A stretch of 64,000 nucleotides of DNA from Mesorhizobium sp. NZP2077 (GCF_013170805.1 NZ_CP051293.1:1550001-1614000); one strand, 5' to 3'. Numbered from the stretch's first letter, positions 44,592 through 54,876 are shown. Translations and numbers: made by a program. The notes: a model not told the origin generated them from the letters alone.

Positions 44592-47168
44592 CTATTTTAG
44601 CTCAAGCAGCCGTTCCAGATAGCTGCGCTCGATGTCGGGGCTCAGCGCATTGCCGAGGCGCTTGCGGATCGCTTCCAGTATCTGGCGGGCACGCTGGACG
44701 TCGATCTCGTCGGGGACTTTCACTGAATCGCCGAAATCGGGGCCTTGGCTGGCGCGCGGTCGGCCGAGCGGGTCACGGTCGGCATTCTGCTGGCGACCGC
44801 CTTCCTGGCTGCCGCCCTGGTCGCCTTGCATGGCCTGCATCTGCTTCATCATGTCCTTGGCGCCCTTGCGCAGCGCCTCGAGCGCCCGGCCCTGGTGGCC
44901 GACGGCCTCGCCGCCCTGGCCCTCGCCAAGCGCCTGTTCGGCATTGCCCATGGACTTGCCGGCCTCGCCGAACCCTTCATTGGGCTCCATGCCCATGCCT
45001 TCGAGGCCTTTCTTCAGCTGCTCAAGGTCGCTTTTCAGCTGGCCCTGGCCTTCCTGCAGCTGCTTCAGCGCGTCGGCAAACTCCTGCGGCGTCATCTGCT
45101 GTTTCGGCTTGGCGAGCGGATCGCGGTCCTGGCCAACGCCCGGCAAGTCCTGGTCCTGGCCACCGCCAGACTGGTCGTTGGGGTTCTTGCCGCGCTGCAT
45201 CTGGTCCATGCGGAAAGTGTCGTTCATCATCTCCTGCTGGCGGCGCAGGATATCGCCGAGCTTGTCCATCTGCTGACGCATCTGGCTGTCCTGCTCGCCG
45301 CCCTGCTGCTGACGGCCGGCCTGGAGATTGTTCATCATGTCCTGCAGCTGCGACAGCAATTGCTGAGCCTTGTCGCGATCGCCCGACTTTGCCAGGTTCT
45401 CGATCTGGTCCATCATGCGGTCGATGTCGCTCTGGCGCAGTTCCTGGCCATTCTGCTGCATCTGCGGCGCGTTCGGGTTCTGCTTGGCGCGCTCGGCGAA
45501 TTCCTGCAGGAACTGGTTCATCGCCTCGCGCAGTTCCTTCATCGCCTTTTCGATTTCCTGGTCGCTGGCGCCATTCTTGATGGCGTCCTGCAGCGCCTGC
45601 TGCGCCTGGCGTAGCCGCTTTTCGGCGGCCGATAGGTTGCCCTCTTCGATGCCGAGCGCGATTTCCCAGAGAAAGGCGACCTCGCTGCGCAGCTGATCGT
45701 CGTTCCCGGCGAGCTTCAGCCGGCTGCGCGCGCTCATGATGGCAAGGTAGTGGGACATGTTGTCGAACGTATCTTCCGGCCGCAGCGTGATGGCGTCGAT
45801 CAGGTCGAGCACGTGCGGCCTGGCATTGGCGTCGAGCGCCAGCAGGCGGCGCTGCTCGATCACCGCCCGCGCCAGCGGGTTGGCGAACGGCCGCTCGGGC
45901 ATGACAAGCGTCTTGGTCTCGCTGGACGCCGAATGTCCGGCATCGTCGGTGGCGACCAACGTCAGCTTGATGCTGCTGCCGGCCCAGACATGCTCGGTCA
46001 GGTCCTTGGTGGTCTTGGCGGCATTCGACTTGCCGCCGCGGCGCGGTAGCGCCAGCGGCATTTCGGGCGCGCCGTAGAGCGGGTGCGCATCCGGCGCCTG
46101 CGGGTCGGCCAGTTCGAAGACCGCCTTGGCGTTGGCTGCGCCATAGTCGTCGTCGATCTGGTAGTTGAGTTCGAAGGCGCCGTTGGCTGCGCGCTTGGGC
46201 TCGCCGATGAAGCGGATCTGCGGCGGTTTGTCGGGGATCACGGCGAAGGCCCAGCGACCAAGCTGGTCCTCACCCGATTTCAGCGTCAGCGTGCCGTCGC
46301 CGGTCAGCTTGCCGGTGAACTGGCGCACCTTGGAAGGCGTTGCTGGGCTAGCTGCCGGCTTGGCGGTGGCCGCCTGCGGTCCGGCCGGGTCGATGGCGCG
46401 CGCATTGCCATCCTTGTCGGCATAGGCAAGCGTTTCCTCGCCCGAGCCTCCGGTCACGCGCAGCGAGACATCGCTGCCTTCAGGTACATGAAACGTTGGC
46501 GTCGCCTGGTTGGCGTCTGCGGTCAGGAAGATCGGCGGCTTGCCGGTGTAGGCCGGCGGCGTCACCCAGGCATCGATGCGCGGCGGTACGGCATCGTGCG
46601 CGCCGTGGGCGCTGAAGCCGTCGGCTATCCTGCCGCCGGTCGGCCCGAAGGAGAAGGCAAAGGCGGTGACGAGCAGGAGTGCCGCCACGGCGCGCAGCCC
46701 CCAGGGGTCGCGCTCCGGCACGCGCGTGCGCGGCAGGTCGGCGCCGATTCTGTCGAGTTTGGCGGCCATGCGCTTCTGGTGTTCGCGCCACAGCGCCTGC
46801 GAGAAGCTGCTGTCCCGGCCGCTTGGTCGGTCGGCCTGCACCAGCACGGGGCTGTGCAGCAGTTCGTTGGCGGCCTCGATGCGGCGATCGACCTCAGCGG
46901 CAGCAGGCAGGCGGAAGAAGCGCAACGGATAGAGCGCTGCCACCCCAGCCAGGCCGAACGCGGCGACAAGGCCGATCCGTACAATATCCGGAAGCCGCGA
47001 GAAAATACCGAACCAGGAGATGCTGAGATACAGGCTGGCGATAATGATCAGCGGCAGCAGCAGCGGCCAGCCGCGCTCGACCACCATCGAGACCCGCGTC
47101 GCCAGCCGACTCAAGGCCAGGCGCCCGGCCAGGCCGCGATCGTTGCTGAAGGTGGGTCGTTGCGTCAT
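44592..47168 (-). CDS. TIGR02302-family (DUF4175) membrane protein with Gln/Met-rich coil
   Basis: An 858-residue protein. Two N-terminal membrane helices (PLLLPLIIIASLYLSISWFGIF and LVAAFGLAGVAALYPLRFF), a third at about residue 165 (ALLLVTAFAFSFGP), then a large beta-rich part, and a C-terminal third that is helical and very rich in Gln, Met, Asp and Lys (for example QMRQQMDKLGDILRRQQEMMND). This matches the TIGR02302/DUF4175 family of rhizobia, whose function is unknown. In the family the gene usually follows lysA; here a threonine dehydratase lies between. Confidence 0.88.
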   Translation of the reverse strand: MTQRPTFSNDRGLAGRLALSRLATRVSMVVERGWPLLLPLIIIASLYLSISWFGIFSRLPDIVRIGLVAAFGLAGVAALYPLRFFRLPAAAEVDRRIEAANELLHSPVLVQADRPSGRDSSFSQALWREHQKRMAAKLDRIGADLPRTRVPERDPWGLRAVAALLLVTAFAFSFGPTGGRIADGFSAHGAHDAVPPRIDAWVTPPAYTGKPPIFLTADANQATPTFHVPEGSDVSLRVTGGSGEETLAYADKDGNARAIDPAGPQAATAKPAASPATPSKVRQFTGKLTGDGTLTLKSGEDQLGRWAFAVIPDKPPQIRFIGEPKRAANGAFELNYQIDDDYGAANAKAVFELADPQAPDAHPLYGAPEMPLALPRRGGKSNAAKTTKDLTEHVWAGSSIKLTLVATDDAGHSASSETKTLVMPERPFANPLARAVIEQRRLLALDANARPHVLDLIDAITLRPEDTFDNMSHYLAIMSARSRLKLAGNDDQLRSEVAFLWEIALGIEEGNLSAAEKRLRQAQQALQDAIKNGASDQEIEKAMKELREAMNQFLQEFAERAKQNPNAPQMQQNGQELRQSDIDRMMDQIENLAKSGDRDKAQQLLSQLQDMMNNLQAGRQQQGGEQDSQMRQQMDKLGDILRRQQEMMNDTFRMDQMQRGKNPNDQSGGGQDQDLPGVGQDRDPLAKPKQQMTPQEFADALKQLQEGQGQLKSDLEQLKKGLEGMGMEPNEGFGEAGKSMGNAEQALGEGQGGEAVGHQGRALEALRKGAKDMMKQMQAMQGDQGGSQEGGRQQNADRDPLGRPRASQGPDFGDSVKVPDEIDVQRARQILEAIRKRLGNALSPDIERSYLERLLELK

Positions 47169-47284
47169 CGGCCCTTCCTGGAATCGGACAGGATAGCCCG
47201 ATCCTTACGACTCGAAGAATACCAGCAAACACGGCAAAGGCGAGGCGCTTTTAAAAAACGTGAAGCAGGCCGCGATAGTTGCAA

Positions 47285-48226
47285 TCAGAAGTTTGCAGGA
47301 TTTGCATTCGCCCCACAGACCAGCACCGCGACGCGTTCGCCCGGTGCCGGTGCGTAGCGGCCGGACAGGATCGCCGCGAAGGCAGCCGCACCACCCGGCT
47401 CGGAAATGATCTGCACTCGGTTCCACAGCGCCCTCTGGGCGGCGATGATGTCGTCGTCGCTGACCAGGATGGAACGTTCGACGAAGGCCTCGGCGAGCGG
47501 GAACATCAATTCGCCGACGCGCTTTGGCGCCAGCGAATCGGCGGCGATGCCTTCCGCCGGCGCGTCGACCGGATGGCCCGCCTCGAAGGCGCGATGAAGC
47601 GTCGGCGCGCCCTCGGGCTCGATGGCGATGATGCGAATGCGGCCAGCGAACCAGGCGGCGATGCCGCCGATCAGGCCACCACCGCCAACGGCGACCAGCA
47701 GCGTCTCGATCTCAGGCAGATCGTTCTCGATCTCGAGCCCGAGCGTGCCTTGGCCGATCAGCGTTTCCTCCTGGTTGAAGGCGTGGATCTGCAAGGCGCC
47801 GGTTTCCTCGGCGAAACGTTCGCTGGCGGCCAGCGCTTCGGCATAGCGGGCGCCGCCGACGACGAGGTCGGCGCCATAGAAGCGAATGCGGTCCAGCTTG
47901 GCCTGCGGGCTCACCTCAGGAACGAAAATGGTTGCCTTGTGGCCGAGCCGCATGGCGGCGTAGGCGACGGCGGCGCCATGGTTGCCGCCCGACGCGGCGA
48001 CGACGCCGGCCTTGGGGACCGGCCGCTCCAGCAGATTGGTGAAGGCGCCGCGCGCTTTGAACGAGCCGGAATGCTGCAGGCATTCGAGCTTGAGATCGAC
48101 CGCCAGCGGCGGCTGGTCGAAGTCGGCCATGTCGACGCGCAGCACTGGCGTGTGTCTGATATAGGGGCGGATGCGCGGTTCCATAGCGGCAATGCGTTCG
48201 CGTGTGACGGTGTTGCCCTGCGCCAT
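47285..48226 (-). CDS. Threonine/serine dehydratase
   Basis: A 313-residue PLP enzyme of fold type II. The PLP lysine is in HSGSFKARGAF (about residue 60), ASGGNHGAAVAYAAMRLGHKATIFVPE is the substrate-binding segment, and VGGGGLIGGIAAW is the phosphate-binding tetraglycine-like loop. It has no C-terminal ACT domain, so it resembles catabolic or short threonine dehydratases (possibly eutB-like). It lies 29 bases from the lysA stop and may be co-transcribed. Substrate cannot be settled. Confidence 0.9.
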   Translation of the reverse strand: MAQGNTVTRERIAAMEPRIRPYIRHTPVLRVDMADFDQPPLAVDLKLECLQHSGSFKARGAFTNLLERPVPKAGVVAASGGNHGAAVAYAAMRLGHKATIFVPEVSPQAKLDRIRFYGADLVVGGARYAEALAASERFAEETGALQIHAFNQEETLIGQGTLGLEIENDLPEIETLLVAVGGGGLIGGIAAWFAGRIRIIAIEPEGAPTLHRAFEAGHPVDAPAEGIAADSLAPKRVGELMFPLAEAFVERSILVSDDDIIAAQRALWNRVQIISEPGGAAAFAAILSGRYAPAPGERVAVLVCGANANPANF

Positions 48227-48254
48227 GACTTGTTCCTCGTATAAAAAATCTCGG

Positions 48255-49523
48255 CTATGCCAGCCAGTCGGGTACCGAATCCAGCCCGATCAGATCGTCA
48301 TAGGTCAGCCGCGGGCGCACGATGTGGAAACGGTCGCCGTCGACCAGCACCTCGGGCACCAGCAGGCGGGTGTTGTAGGTGCCGGCCTGCACGGCGCCGT
48401 AGGCACCGGCGGTGGAAACAGCGACGAGATCGCCGGCCTTCAGCCTGGGCAGATCGCGGTCGAGGCCGAGATAATCCCCGGTCTCGCAGACCTGGCCGAC
48501 CACGTCGACCATCATGCGCGGCGTGTCGGCCGGCGGCTGCACGACCGGCTTGATGTCGTGGAAGGCATCGTAGAGCGTCGGCCGGATCAGATCGTTCATG
48601 GCGGCGTCGACGACCAGAAAATTCTTGGCGTCGCCTTCCTTCACGAAAATCACTTCCGAAACGAGGATGCCGGCATTGCCAACGATCAGCCGGCCCGGCT
48701 CGAACATCACTTTCAAACCGAGCTTGGTGACATGCTTCCTGACGACCTGGGCGTAAGCATCGGGCAAGGGCGGCGGATTGTTGTCGACGCGATAGGGAAT
48801 GCCGAGGCCGCCGCCGAGATCGACATGATCGATGGCATGGCCATCCGCCCGCAGCGCGCCGACCAGATCGACCAGCAGAGCGAAGGCGTCGTCGAAGGGC
48901 TGCAACTCGGTGATCTGGCTGCCGATATGGGTGTCGATGCCGGTGACCTTGATGCCCGGAAGCGTTGCCGCGCGGGCATAGACCTGCCGCGCCCGCTGCC
49001 ACGGTATGCCGAACTTGTTCTCGGCCTTGCCGGTGGAGATCTTCTTGTGGGTCTTGGCGTCGACATCGGGATTGATGCGCAGCGAGATCGGTGCCACCTT
49101 GCCCAGCGCCGTGGCACGGGCCGACAGCAGCTCGAGCTCGGGCTCGGATTCAACGTTGAAGCAAAGGATGCCGGCTTCGAGCGCGAAGTCCATCTCGCGC
49201 GCGGTCTTGCCGACGCCCGAGAACAGGATCTTGCCGGGCGGGACGCCGGCGGCCAGCGCCCGGCGCAACTCGCCTTCCGAAACCACGTCGGCGCCGGCGC
49301 CGAGCTTGGCCAGGGTCCGCAGCACCGCCTGGTTGGAATTGGCCTTCATGGCGTAGCAGACCAGCGCGTCCAGCCCGGCAAAGGCCTGGGCGAACACCCG
49401 GTAGTGCCTGGTCAAGGTGGCGGTGGAGTAGCAGTAGAACGGCGTGCCGACCTGTGCGGCGATATCGGGGATTGCCACGTCTTCGGCATGGAGCACGCCG
49501 TCGCGGTAGTCGAAATGGTTCAC
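48255..49523 (-). CDS. lysA: Diaminopimelate decarboxylase
   Basis: Last enzyme of lysine synthesis. The product is 422 residues. The PLP lysine lies in YAMKANSNQAVL (about residue 55), then HIGSQI, the phosphate-binding GGGLGI, EPGR, and Cys of VCETGDYLG, all conserved. I prefer the GTG at 49523 (Val-Asn-His-Phe-Asp-Tyr-Arg-Asp, the usual alphaproteobacterial start) over the GTG at 49550, which adds nine unlike residues. lptM and argH lie upstream in the same direction. Confidence 0.95.
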   Translation of the reverse strand: MNHFDYRDGVLHAEDVAIPDIAAQVGTPFYCYSTATLTRHYRVFAQAFAGLDALVCYAMKANSNQAVLRTLAKLGAGADVVSEGELRRALAAGVPPGKILFSGVGKTAREMDFALEAGILCFNVESEPELELLSARATALGKVAPISLRINPDVDAKTHKKISTGKAENKFGIPWQRARQVYARAATLPGIKVTGIDTHIGSQITELQPFDDAFALLVDLVGALRADGHAIDHVDLGGGLGIPYRVDNNPPPLPDAYAQVVRKHVTKLGLKVMFEPGRLIVGNAGILVSEVIFVKEGDAKNFLVVDAAMNDLIRPTLYDAFHDIKPVVQPPADTPRMMVDVVGQVCETGDYLGLDRDLPRLKAGDLVAVSTAGAYGAVQAGTYNTRLLVPEVLVDGDRFHIVRPRLTYDDLIGLDSVPDWLA

Positions 49524-49587
49524 GAGAGTGGTTCCGGAAAGTTGGAGCACGAAGAGATCGGGCTGGAAAGCCGCGGTCTCATAGGCT

Positions 49588-49794
49588 CTAGATCAGCGGG
49601 TCGAGGAAGAACTTCTTGTCCTTGACCGGTTTTTCCGGCTCCGGCGGCAACGGCTGCTTGGCCCTCTCGGCATCCTTGCGCGCCTGTTCGGCGGCCTCAT
49701 AGGGGGTGTCAAGACCGGCCTTGCGGCCGCAGGCGGTCACGGCGGCCATCGCCACCAGCAGCGTCAGCGTCACCAAAATCCTGCTTCCGGTCAT
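49588..49794 (-). CDS. lptM: Small lipoprotein LptM (YifL-like)
   Basis: A 68-residue lipoprotein. The signal segment RILVTLTLLVAMAAVTAC ends in a lipobox, with the lipidated Cys at about residue 22, then GRKAGLDTPYEA, the signature after the Cys in LptM/YifL, which helps mature the LptD translocon. A charged C-terminus ends KKFFLDPLI. The ATG at 49794 gives the signal peptide; upstream frame residues look like noise. It lies between argH and lysA, as usual. Confidence 0.88.
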   Translation of the reverse strand: MTGSRILVTLTLLVAMAAVTACGRKAGLDTPYEAAEQARKDAERAKQPLPPEPEKPVKDKKFFLDPLI

Positions 49795-49865
49795 CGATCC
49801 ATCCGTCCGAAACGTTTTGTCAGCCGCCGCTTTTAGCCGAGTTCTCGGCGTATTGCACCCCTGGC

Positions 49866-51266
49866 TCAATCTTTCGCCAGTCGCTTTTTCCAATAGCGAA
49901 TCTGCTTCCTCACTTCCGACGGCGCGGTGCCGCCGAAACTGGTGCGACTCTTGACCGAGTTCTGCACCGCCAGCACCGAGAAAATATCCGATGTGATACC
50001 GGGGTTGATTGACTGCAGGTCCTCCAGCGAAAGCTTCTCCAGGCTCACCTTTTTCTCCTCGGCCAACGCCACCGCGCGGCCGGTGACATGATGCGCCTCG
50101 CGGAACGGCAGGCCGAGCGTGCGCACCAGCCAGTCGGCGAGGTCGGTCGCGGTCGCGTGGCCGGAGCCGGCGGCCTTCTTCATCGCGGCTGCGTTGACTG
50201 TCATGTCCGAGACCATGCCTGTCATCGCCGCCAGCATCAGGTCGAGTGTCTCGGCGGCATCGAACACCGATTCCTTGTCTTCCTGCATGTCCTTGCCATA
50301 GGTCAAAGGCATGCCTTTCATCACCGTCAACAGGCCGACCAGATGGCCGTTGACGCGGCCTGTCTTGCCGCGCACCAATTCTGCGGCGTCAGGGTTCTTC
50401 TTCTGCGGCATGATCGAGGAGCCGGTGGAAAACGAGTCCGACAGCCTGATGAAGCCGAATTGCGGCGTCGACCAGATGATGATCTCCTCAGCCAGCCGCG
50501 ACAGATGCGTGGCGCAGATCGCAGCCATGCCGAGGAATTCCAGCGCGAAATCGCGATCGGAGACGCTGTCCAGCGAATTGCGCATCGGCTCGCGGAAGCC
50601 GAGCGCCTTGGCGGTCTGATGGCGGTCGATCGGGAAGCTGGTGCCGGCAAGCGCCGCCGCACCCAGCGGGCTCTCGTCCATGCGCTCGATAGCATCGCGC
50701 ACGCGCGACAGGTCGCGCGAAAACATCTCGACATAGGCCATGCAGTGATGGCCGAAGGTCACCGGCTGCGCCGCCTGCATGTGGGTAAAGCCCGGCATCA
50801 CGGTCGCGGCATGTTGCTCGGCCCGCTCGAGCAGCGCAGTGATCAGCCCCTTCAACGCCTCGGCGACGCGAAAGCATTCGTCCTTGACCCAGAGCCTCAG
50901 GTCGACCGCCACCTGGTCGTTGCGCGAACGCGCGGTGTGCAGGCGGCCGGCGGCCGGGCCGATCAGGTCGGCAAGGCGCGCTTCGACATTCATGTGGATG
51001 TCTTCCAGCCTGGTCGAAAACTCGAATATGCCGGCCTCGATCTCTTTCAGGATCGTGTTCAGCCCGTGAGCGATTTTTTCTTGATCGGCCGCCGAAATAA
51101 TGCCCGTTTGCGCCAGCATTTCGCTATGGGCGATGGAGCCGCGGATGTCCTGCGCGTAGAGTTTGCGGTCGAACGAGATCGAGGCGTTGATCGCTTCCAT
51201 GATCGCGGCCGGACCCGAGGCAAATCGTCCGCCCCACATCTGGTTGCTGGTCTTCTTGTCGCTCAT
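49866..51266 (-). CDS. argH: Argininosuccinate lyase
   Basis: Last step of arginine synthesis: argininosuccinate to arginine and fumarate. The 466-residue product has the fumarase-superfamily signature [12 protein letters not shown] (about residues 285-296) and [25 protein letters not shown] at the start. The frame runs upstream to 51635 but the ATG at 51266 fits the family. It is divergent from tlpA and heads argH-lptM-lysA. Confidence 0.96.
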   Translation of the reverse strand: MSDKKTSNQMWGGRFASGPAAIMEAINASISFDRKLYAQDIRGSIAHSEMLAQTGIISAADQEKIAHGLNTILKEIEAGIFEFSTRLEDIHMNVEARLADLIGPAAGRLHTARSRNDQVAVDLRLWVKDECFRVAEALKGLITALLERAEQHAATVMPGFTHMQAAQPVTFGHHCMAYVEMFSRDLSRVRDAIERMDESPLGAAALAGTSFPIDRHQTAKALGFREPMRNSLDSVSDRDFALEFLGMAAICATHLSRLAEEIIIWSTPQFGFIRLSDSFSTGSSIMPQKKNPDAAELVRGKTGRVNGHLVGLLTVMKGMPLTYGKDMQEDKESVFDAAETLDLMLAAMTGMVSDMTVNAAAMKKAAGSGHATATDLADWLVRTLGLPFREAHHVTGRAVALAEEKKVSLEKLSLEDLQSINPGITSDIFSVLAVQNSVKSRTSFGGTAPSEVRKQIRYWKKRLAKD

Positions 51267-51303
51267 CGCTATAAAACCCGTGCTCTGGAGCAGTTTTGAG
51301 AAC

Positions 51304-51984
51304 ATGGCAGACGGAAACAGATTTTTCCCGGCCCCGCGCCTGATCCTCGCCGCCCTGGTGACGGGAGCGCTGGCCGGCGCGGTCGCGGTATATGTCAGCG
51401 AGAGCCGGTCTGGCAACAATGCACCGGCGCAAGTGGCCGTCGGCGACAGCAAGGACGACGTCGCCTGCGCCACCAAGAGCGACCGCGCCAAGAAGGTCGC
51501 GGCCGCTGCGACCGGCGAAGTCGCCGCCCTGTTGCCCGCCGACCCGCCGCAATCCATGAAAAGCCTTGCCTTCAACGGCCCGGACGGCAAGCCGATGACG
51601 ATCGCCGACCATGCCGGCAAGACGGTGCTGCTCAACCTCTGGGCGACGTGGTGTGCGCCGTGCCGCGCCGAAATGCCGGCGCTCGATGCGCTGCAGAAGG
51701 AGAAAGGCAGCGACGCCTTTCAGGTCGTCGCCGTCAATGTCGATGCCGGCGACGATGTGAAGCCGAAGAAGTTCCTCAGGGATACCGGTGTGGAGACGCT
51801 CGGTTACTACCGGGATTCGACGGTGGCGCTGTTCAACGACCTCAAGGCACGCGGCCTGGCGCTCGGCCTTCCCGTCACCATGCTGATCGACGGCGAAGGC
51901 TGCCTGATCGCGCATATGAACGGTCCGGCCGAATGGTCGGGTCCTGACGCCAAGCGGCTGGTCGAGACCGCGCTAGGATCGTGA
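51304..51984 (+). CDS. tlpA: TlpA-family thiol:disulfide oxidoreductase
   Basis: A 226-residue membrane-anchored periplasmic thioredoxin-like protein. A single helix ([19 protein letters not shown], about residues 14-32) precedes the redox domain with Trp-Cys-Ala-Pro-Cys in [16 protein letters not shown] (about residues 112-128) and the cis-Pro region [19 protein letters not shown]. In Bradyrhizobium TlpA acts in cytochrome aa3 assembly. The ATG at 51304 is used; it is divergent from argH, a common rhizobial pair. Confidence 0.92.
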   Translation: MADGNRFFPAPRLILAALVTGALAGAVAVYVSESRSGNNAPAQVAVGDSKDDVACATKSDRAKKVAAAATGEVAALLPADPPQSMKSLAFNGPDGKPMTIADHAGKTVLLNLWATWCAPCRAEMPALDALQKEKGSDAFQVVAVNVDAGDDVKPKKFLRDTGVETLGYYRDSTVALFNDLKARGLALGLPVTMLIDGEGCLIAHMNGPAEWSGPDAKRLVETALGS

Positions 51985-52064
51985 CTCTTTGTTTTGACGC
52001 AATTCCCTAGGGAAAGCGCTACGCGCTTTTCCCGGGAAACCGTTCACACTTTTCCTGGAATTGC
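51985..52064 (-). repeat. 80-bp dispersed palindromic repeat, copy B
   Basis: Directly after the tlpA stop. Read on the minus strand it matches the block at 2755-2834 at all but a few of 80 positions, including the inner AAAGCGCGTAGCGCTTT. The opposite orientation and similar position behind a stop codon suggest a small dispersed element rather than local duplication. Its left end lies one base past the tlpA stop. Confidence 0.85.
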
Positions 52065-52065
52065 T

Positions 52066-54516
52066 TTAGGCCGAGCGCACGCTTGGCTTGAGCAATACGA
52101 GACTGCCATCCTGGCGGTCGGCGCGCACCGGAGCGCGCTTGCCGTGGCCGGTCAGGTCGTCGAACGCCTCGATCGGCGCCGGTTTGCCGAGATAGTAGCC
52201 CTGGCCGATCTCACAGGCTTCCGCATCCAGGAACTTCAGCTCGCCAAGCGTCTCGACGCCTTCGGCAAGAACCGGCAGGCCAAGGCCGCGCCCCAACCCC
52301 AGCACGGCTCGCACGATTGCCGCCACCTGGCCGTTGGTATCGACCGCCTTGATGAAGGAGGAGTCGATCTTGATCTTGTCGAAGGGGAAAGCGCGCAGGT
52401 TGGAGAGAGAGGAATAGCCGGTTCCGAAATCGTCCATGGCGACGCGCACGCCCAGCGCCTTGACCTGCCGCAGGCTTGCCAGCGCGCGCGGCATGTCCTT
52501 CACCAGCGCAGTTTCGGTGATCTCGAGTTCCAGTCTTGTCGGGGCAAGCCCTGTCCTCAGCAGCGTCTCGTGCACCTTGCGGCTGAAATTGTGATTGTGA
52601 AGCTGGACTGCGGAGACGTTGACGGCGACCGTCAGCGGATTTTCCCAGCGGGCGGCTTCCGCGCAGGCCGCGTCGAGCACCCAGTCGCCGATCTGGCCGA
52701 TGGCGCCGCTGTCCTCGGCCACCGGGATGAATATTGCCGGCGAAACATCACCGCGCTCGGGATGGCGCCAGCGGATCAGGGCTTCGAAGCCAACCATCCT
52801 GCCGCTACTGATCTCCTTCTGCGGCTGGTAGACGAGGTAGAATTCGCCACGCACGACGGCCTGGCGCAATTCGTGCTCCATCACGCGCTTGTCGCGGGCC
52901 TCGGCGCCCATCGACGCCTCGAAATAGCGGAAAGTGTCCCGGCCTTCGATCTTGGCGCGGTAGAGTGCCGTGTCGGCATGGCTGATCAGGCTGGTCTGGT
53001 CTTCGGCATCGAGCGGATAGATCGCGATGCCGATGCTGGCCGAGACCAGCCCGCCGCCAACCGCGGCCCGGTTCTCCTCGCGCATGGCGGCGAGCAGTGA
53101 GCCTGCGATGCGGCCCGCCGCCTGCGGGTCGGGCAGGTTGGGAGCGATGATGGCGAACTCGTCGCCGCCGAGGCGGGCAAGCATCTGTCCGTGGCGCAGA
53201 ACGCCGGCTGCGCAGCTTGCCACTTTCTGCAGCATCGCATCGCCGGCGCCATGTCCGTAAAGGTCGTTCACCTCCTTGAAGCGGTCGAGGTCGAACAACA
53301 GGAGCGCAAGATGCCGGCCTTTCACGCCCTTGTCGGCATTGGCGGTCCGTTTCATGGATGCGATTTCCATGTCGAGACGGCTGGAAAAGGAGCGGCGGTT
53401 GGCAAGTCCTGTCAGCGGGTCGAAATGGGCGAGGCGGAGGATCTCCTGCTCCGCCTTCTTGCGTTCACGGATGTCGCGGACGGCGATGACGTTGTGGGGC
53501 TTGCCGCAATAGTCGATGCTTCGGGCGATCAGCTCGACGGGAATTCGCGTTCCGTCGCGGTTCCTCAACTCCGCCTCCCGTGGCTGGCCTTCCAGGCTGG
53601 CCGCGTCTGTTGCGGTGTGTCCGTCGAAGAGCTCGCCGAGTTCCATGCCGTTCAGCGCTGCTGCCAGCGTGCCGGTCAGCATGCCCATGCTGTCATTGGC
53701 GCTGACGATGCGATTGCCGTCGCAGACGATCAGGCCCTCCACGGCGGCATTGGCCAGGCCGTGCATGCGATCGACCTCGAGCTTCTGGCGACGGAAGCGC
53801 AAATCGATCCACAGCGCCGATGCCGACAGCACCAGGATCACCAGCGTGGCGGCCGCGGCCGCGAAAGCCTGCGAGGTCGGCTCGATCGTGTATTCGGATA
53901 TGACGATCGAGGAATCGGGAAAGATCGAGACGGCACCCATGCCGATGAAATGCAAGGTGCAGATCGCCAGCGTCAGTAGCACCGCGCCGACGGACGTCGC
54001 CACCCGGGAGGGGCGGCGCAGCACGACACGCAGCGCCAGCGCCCCGAGTGTCACGCCGGCCAGCAGGGAAGCGGCGACCATCAACAGGTTCCATTCGATG
54101 CGGCCCTGGACCTCGAATGCCGCCATGCCGATGTAGTGCATGGCCGCGATGCCGCCGCCCAGAACGGCGCCGCCGACGAGATGATAGTCGAACTCGTCGC
54201 GCAAGGTGGCGATCCACATGCCGGCCGCCGTCAGCGTGACCGAGGCGGCGAGCGAGAGCACGGAGAGCCACGGATCGTAGGCACTGGGTATGCCCGGTGT
54301 GAACGCAAGCATGGCGATGAAATGCGTTGCCCAGATGCCGAAGCCGGTCGAGGTGGCCGCAATCATCAGCCAGGCAAGCCGGTTCCGGTCTGTCGAGCGG
54401 CTGATGTGATGAAGCAGGCTGACAGCAGAGAAACAGGAAATTCCGCAGATCAGCGCGGCGAGTGCGACCAGTCTCAGATCGTGCTGGTTCACGATACAAT
54501 TGTAGACCGTCAACAT
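52066..54516 (-). CDS. MHYT-PAS-GGDEF-EAL cyclic-di-GMP signalling protein
   Basis: An 816-residue inner-membrane protein. Residues about 1-240 form seven helices with three MHYT-type motifs (THFIAM, MHYIGM, LHFIGM), a proposed copper/gas sensor. A PAS-like part (about 250-360), a GGDEF domain with intact RLGGDEFAI (about 455) and an EAL domain with GFEALIRW, DDFGTGYSSL and EGVETLGEL follow. Both catalytic motifs look intact, so it may make or break cyclic-di-GMP. The ligand is unknown. Confidence 0.94.
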   Translation of the reverse strand: MLTVYNCIVNQHDLRLVALAALICGISCFSAVSLLHHISRSTDRNRLAWLMIAATSTGFGIWATHFIAMLAFTPGIPSAYDPWLSVLSLAASVTLTAAGMWIATLRDEFDYHLVGGAVLGGGIAAMHYIGMAAFEVQGRIEWNLLMVAASLLAGVTLGALALRVVLRRPSRVATSVGAVLLTLAICTLHFIGMGAVSIFPDSSIVISEYTIEPTSQAFAAAAATLVILVLSASALWIDLRFRRQKLEVDRMHGLANAAVEGLIVCDGNRIVSANDSMGMLTGTLAAALNGMELGELFDGHTATDAASLEGQPREAELRNRDGTRIPVELIARSIDYCGKPHNVIAVRDIRERKKAEQEILRLAHFDPLTGLANRRSFSSRLDMEIASMKRTANADKGVKGRHLALLLFDLDRFKEVNDLYGHGAGDAMLQKVASCAAGVLRHGQMLARLGGDEFAIIAPNLPDPQAAGRIAGSLLAAMREENRAAVGGGLVSASIGIAIYPLDAEDQTSLISHADTALYRAKIEGRDTFRYFEASMGAEARDKRVMEHELRQAVVRGEFYLVYQPQKEISSGRMVGFEALIRWRHPERGDVSPAIFIPVAEDSGAIGQIGDWVLDAACAEAARWENPLTVAVNVSAVQLHNHNFSRKVHETLLRTGLAPTRLELEITETALVKDMPRALASLRQVKALGVRVAMDDFGTGYSSLSNLRAFPFDKIKIDSSFIKAVDTNGQVAAIVRAVLGLGRGLGLPVLAEGVETLGELKFLDAEACEIGQGYYLGKPAPIEAFDDLTGHGKRAPVRADRQDGSLVLLKPSVRSA

Positions 54517-54876
54517 CCTGTTTCCCCAAGCCCATTGGAAATAAAAAGGAAATATGACTGATTACTGCTTGGCTGTTGAAGGATCGATAAGGCTTCCTGC
54601 AACCAGAGCGTGCTTCCTCAGCGCGCGTCCATCAGTTGCCGCAGAGCATTTCAACGTCCCGTAGCGGGATAATCATGTCTTTACGTCCCCGGCAGTCGCT
54701 CTAGCTATCTCAGACGCCGGTGTGCCGTTTGATGCCGGCCAAGCCGCCGAGGGAGAGGGGCGAGCAGCTGTGCAAAGGCCGGAGAGCCACAACAGAACTG
54801 TCACATACCTTCTCTAAGAGAGCCGGCAAGGATTTGCGCAAGACACTTGTCACCAGCCACTCAAGAGGGAAAAACC
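54517..54876. other. 360-base gap upstream of ugpB
   Basis: Between the MHYT protein and ugpB. No gene was recognised. CTGTCAC at 54798-54804 matches one half of a PhoB box (CTGTCAT), expected because ugp operons are phosphate-starvation induced, but the second half is poor. AGAGGG at 54868-54873 is a good ribosome site for ugpB. No repeat or strong hairpin was found. Confidence 0.45.
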
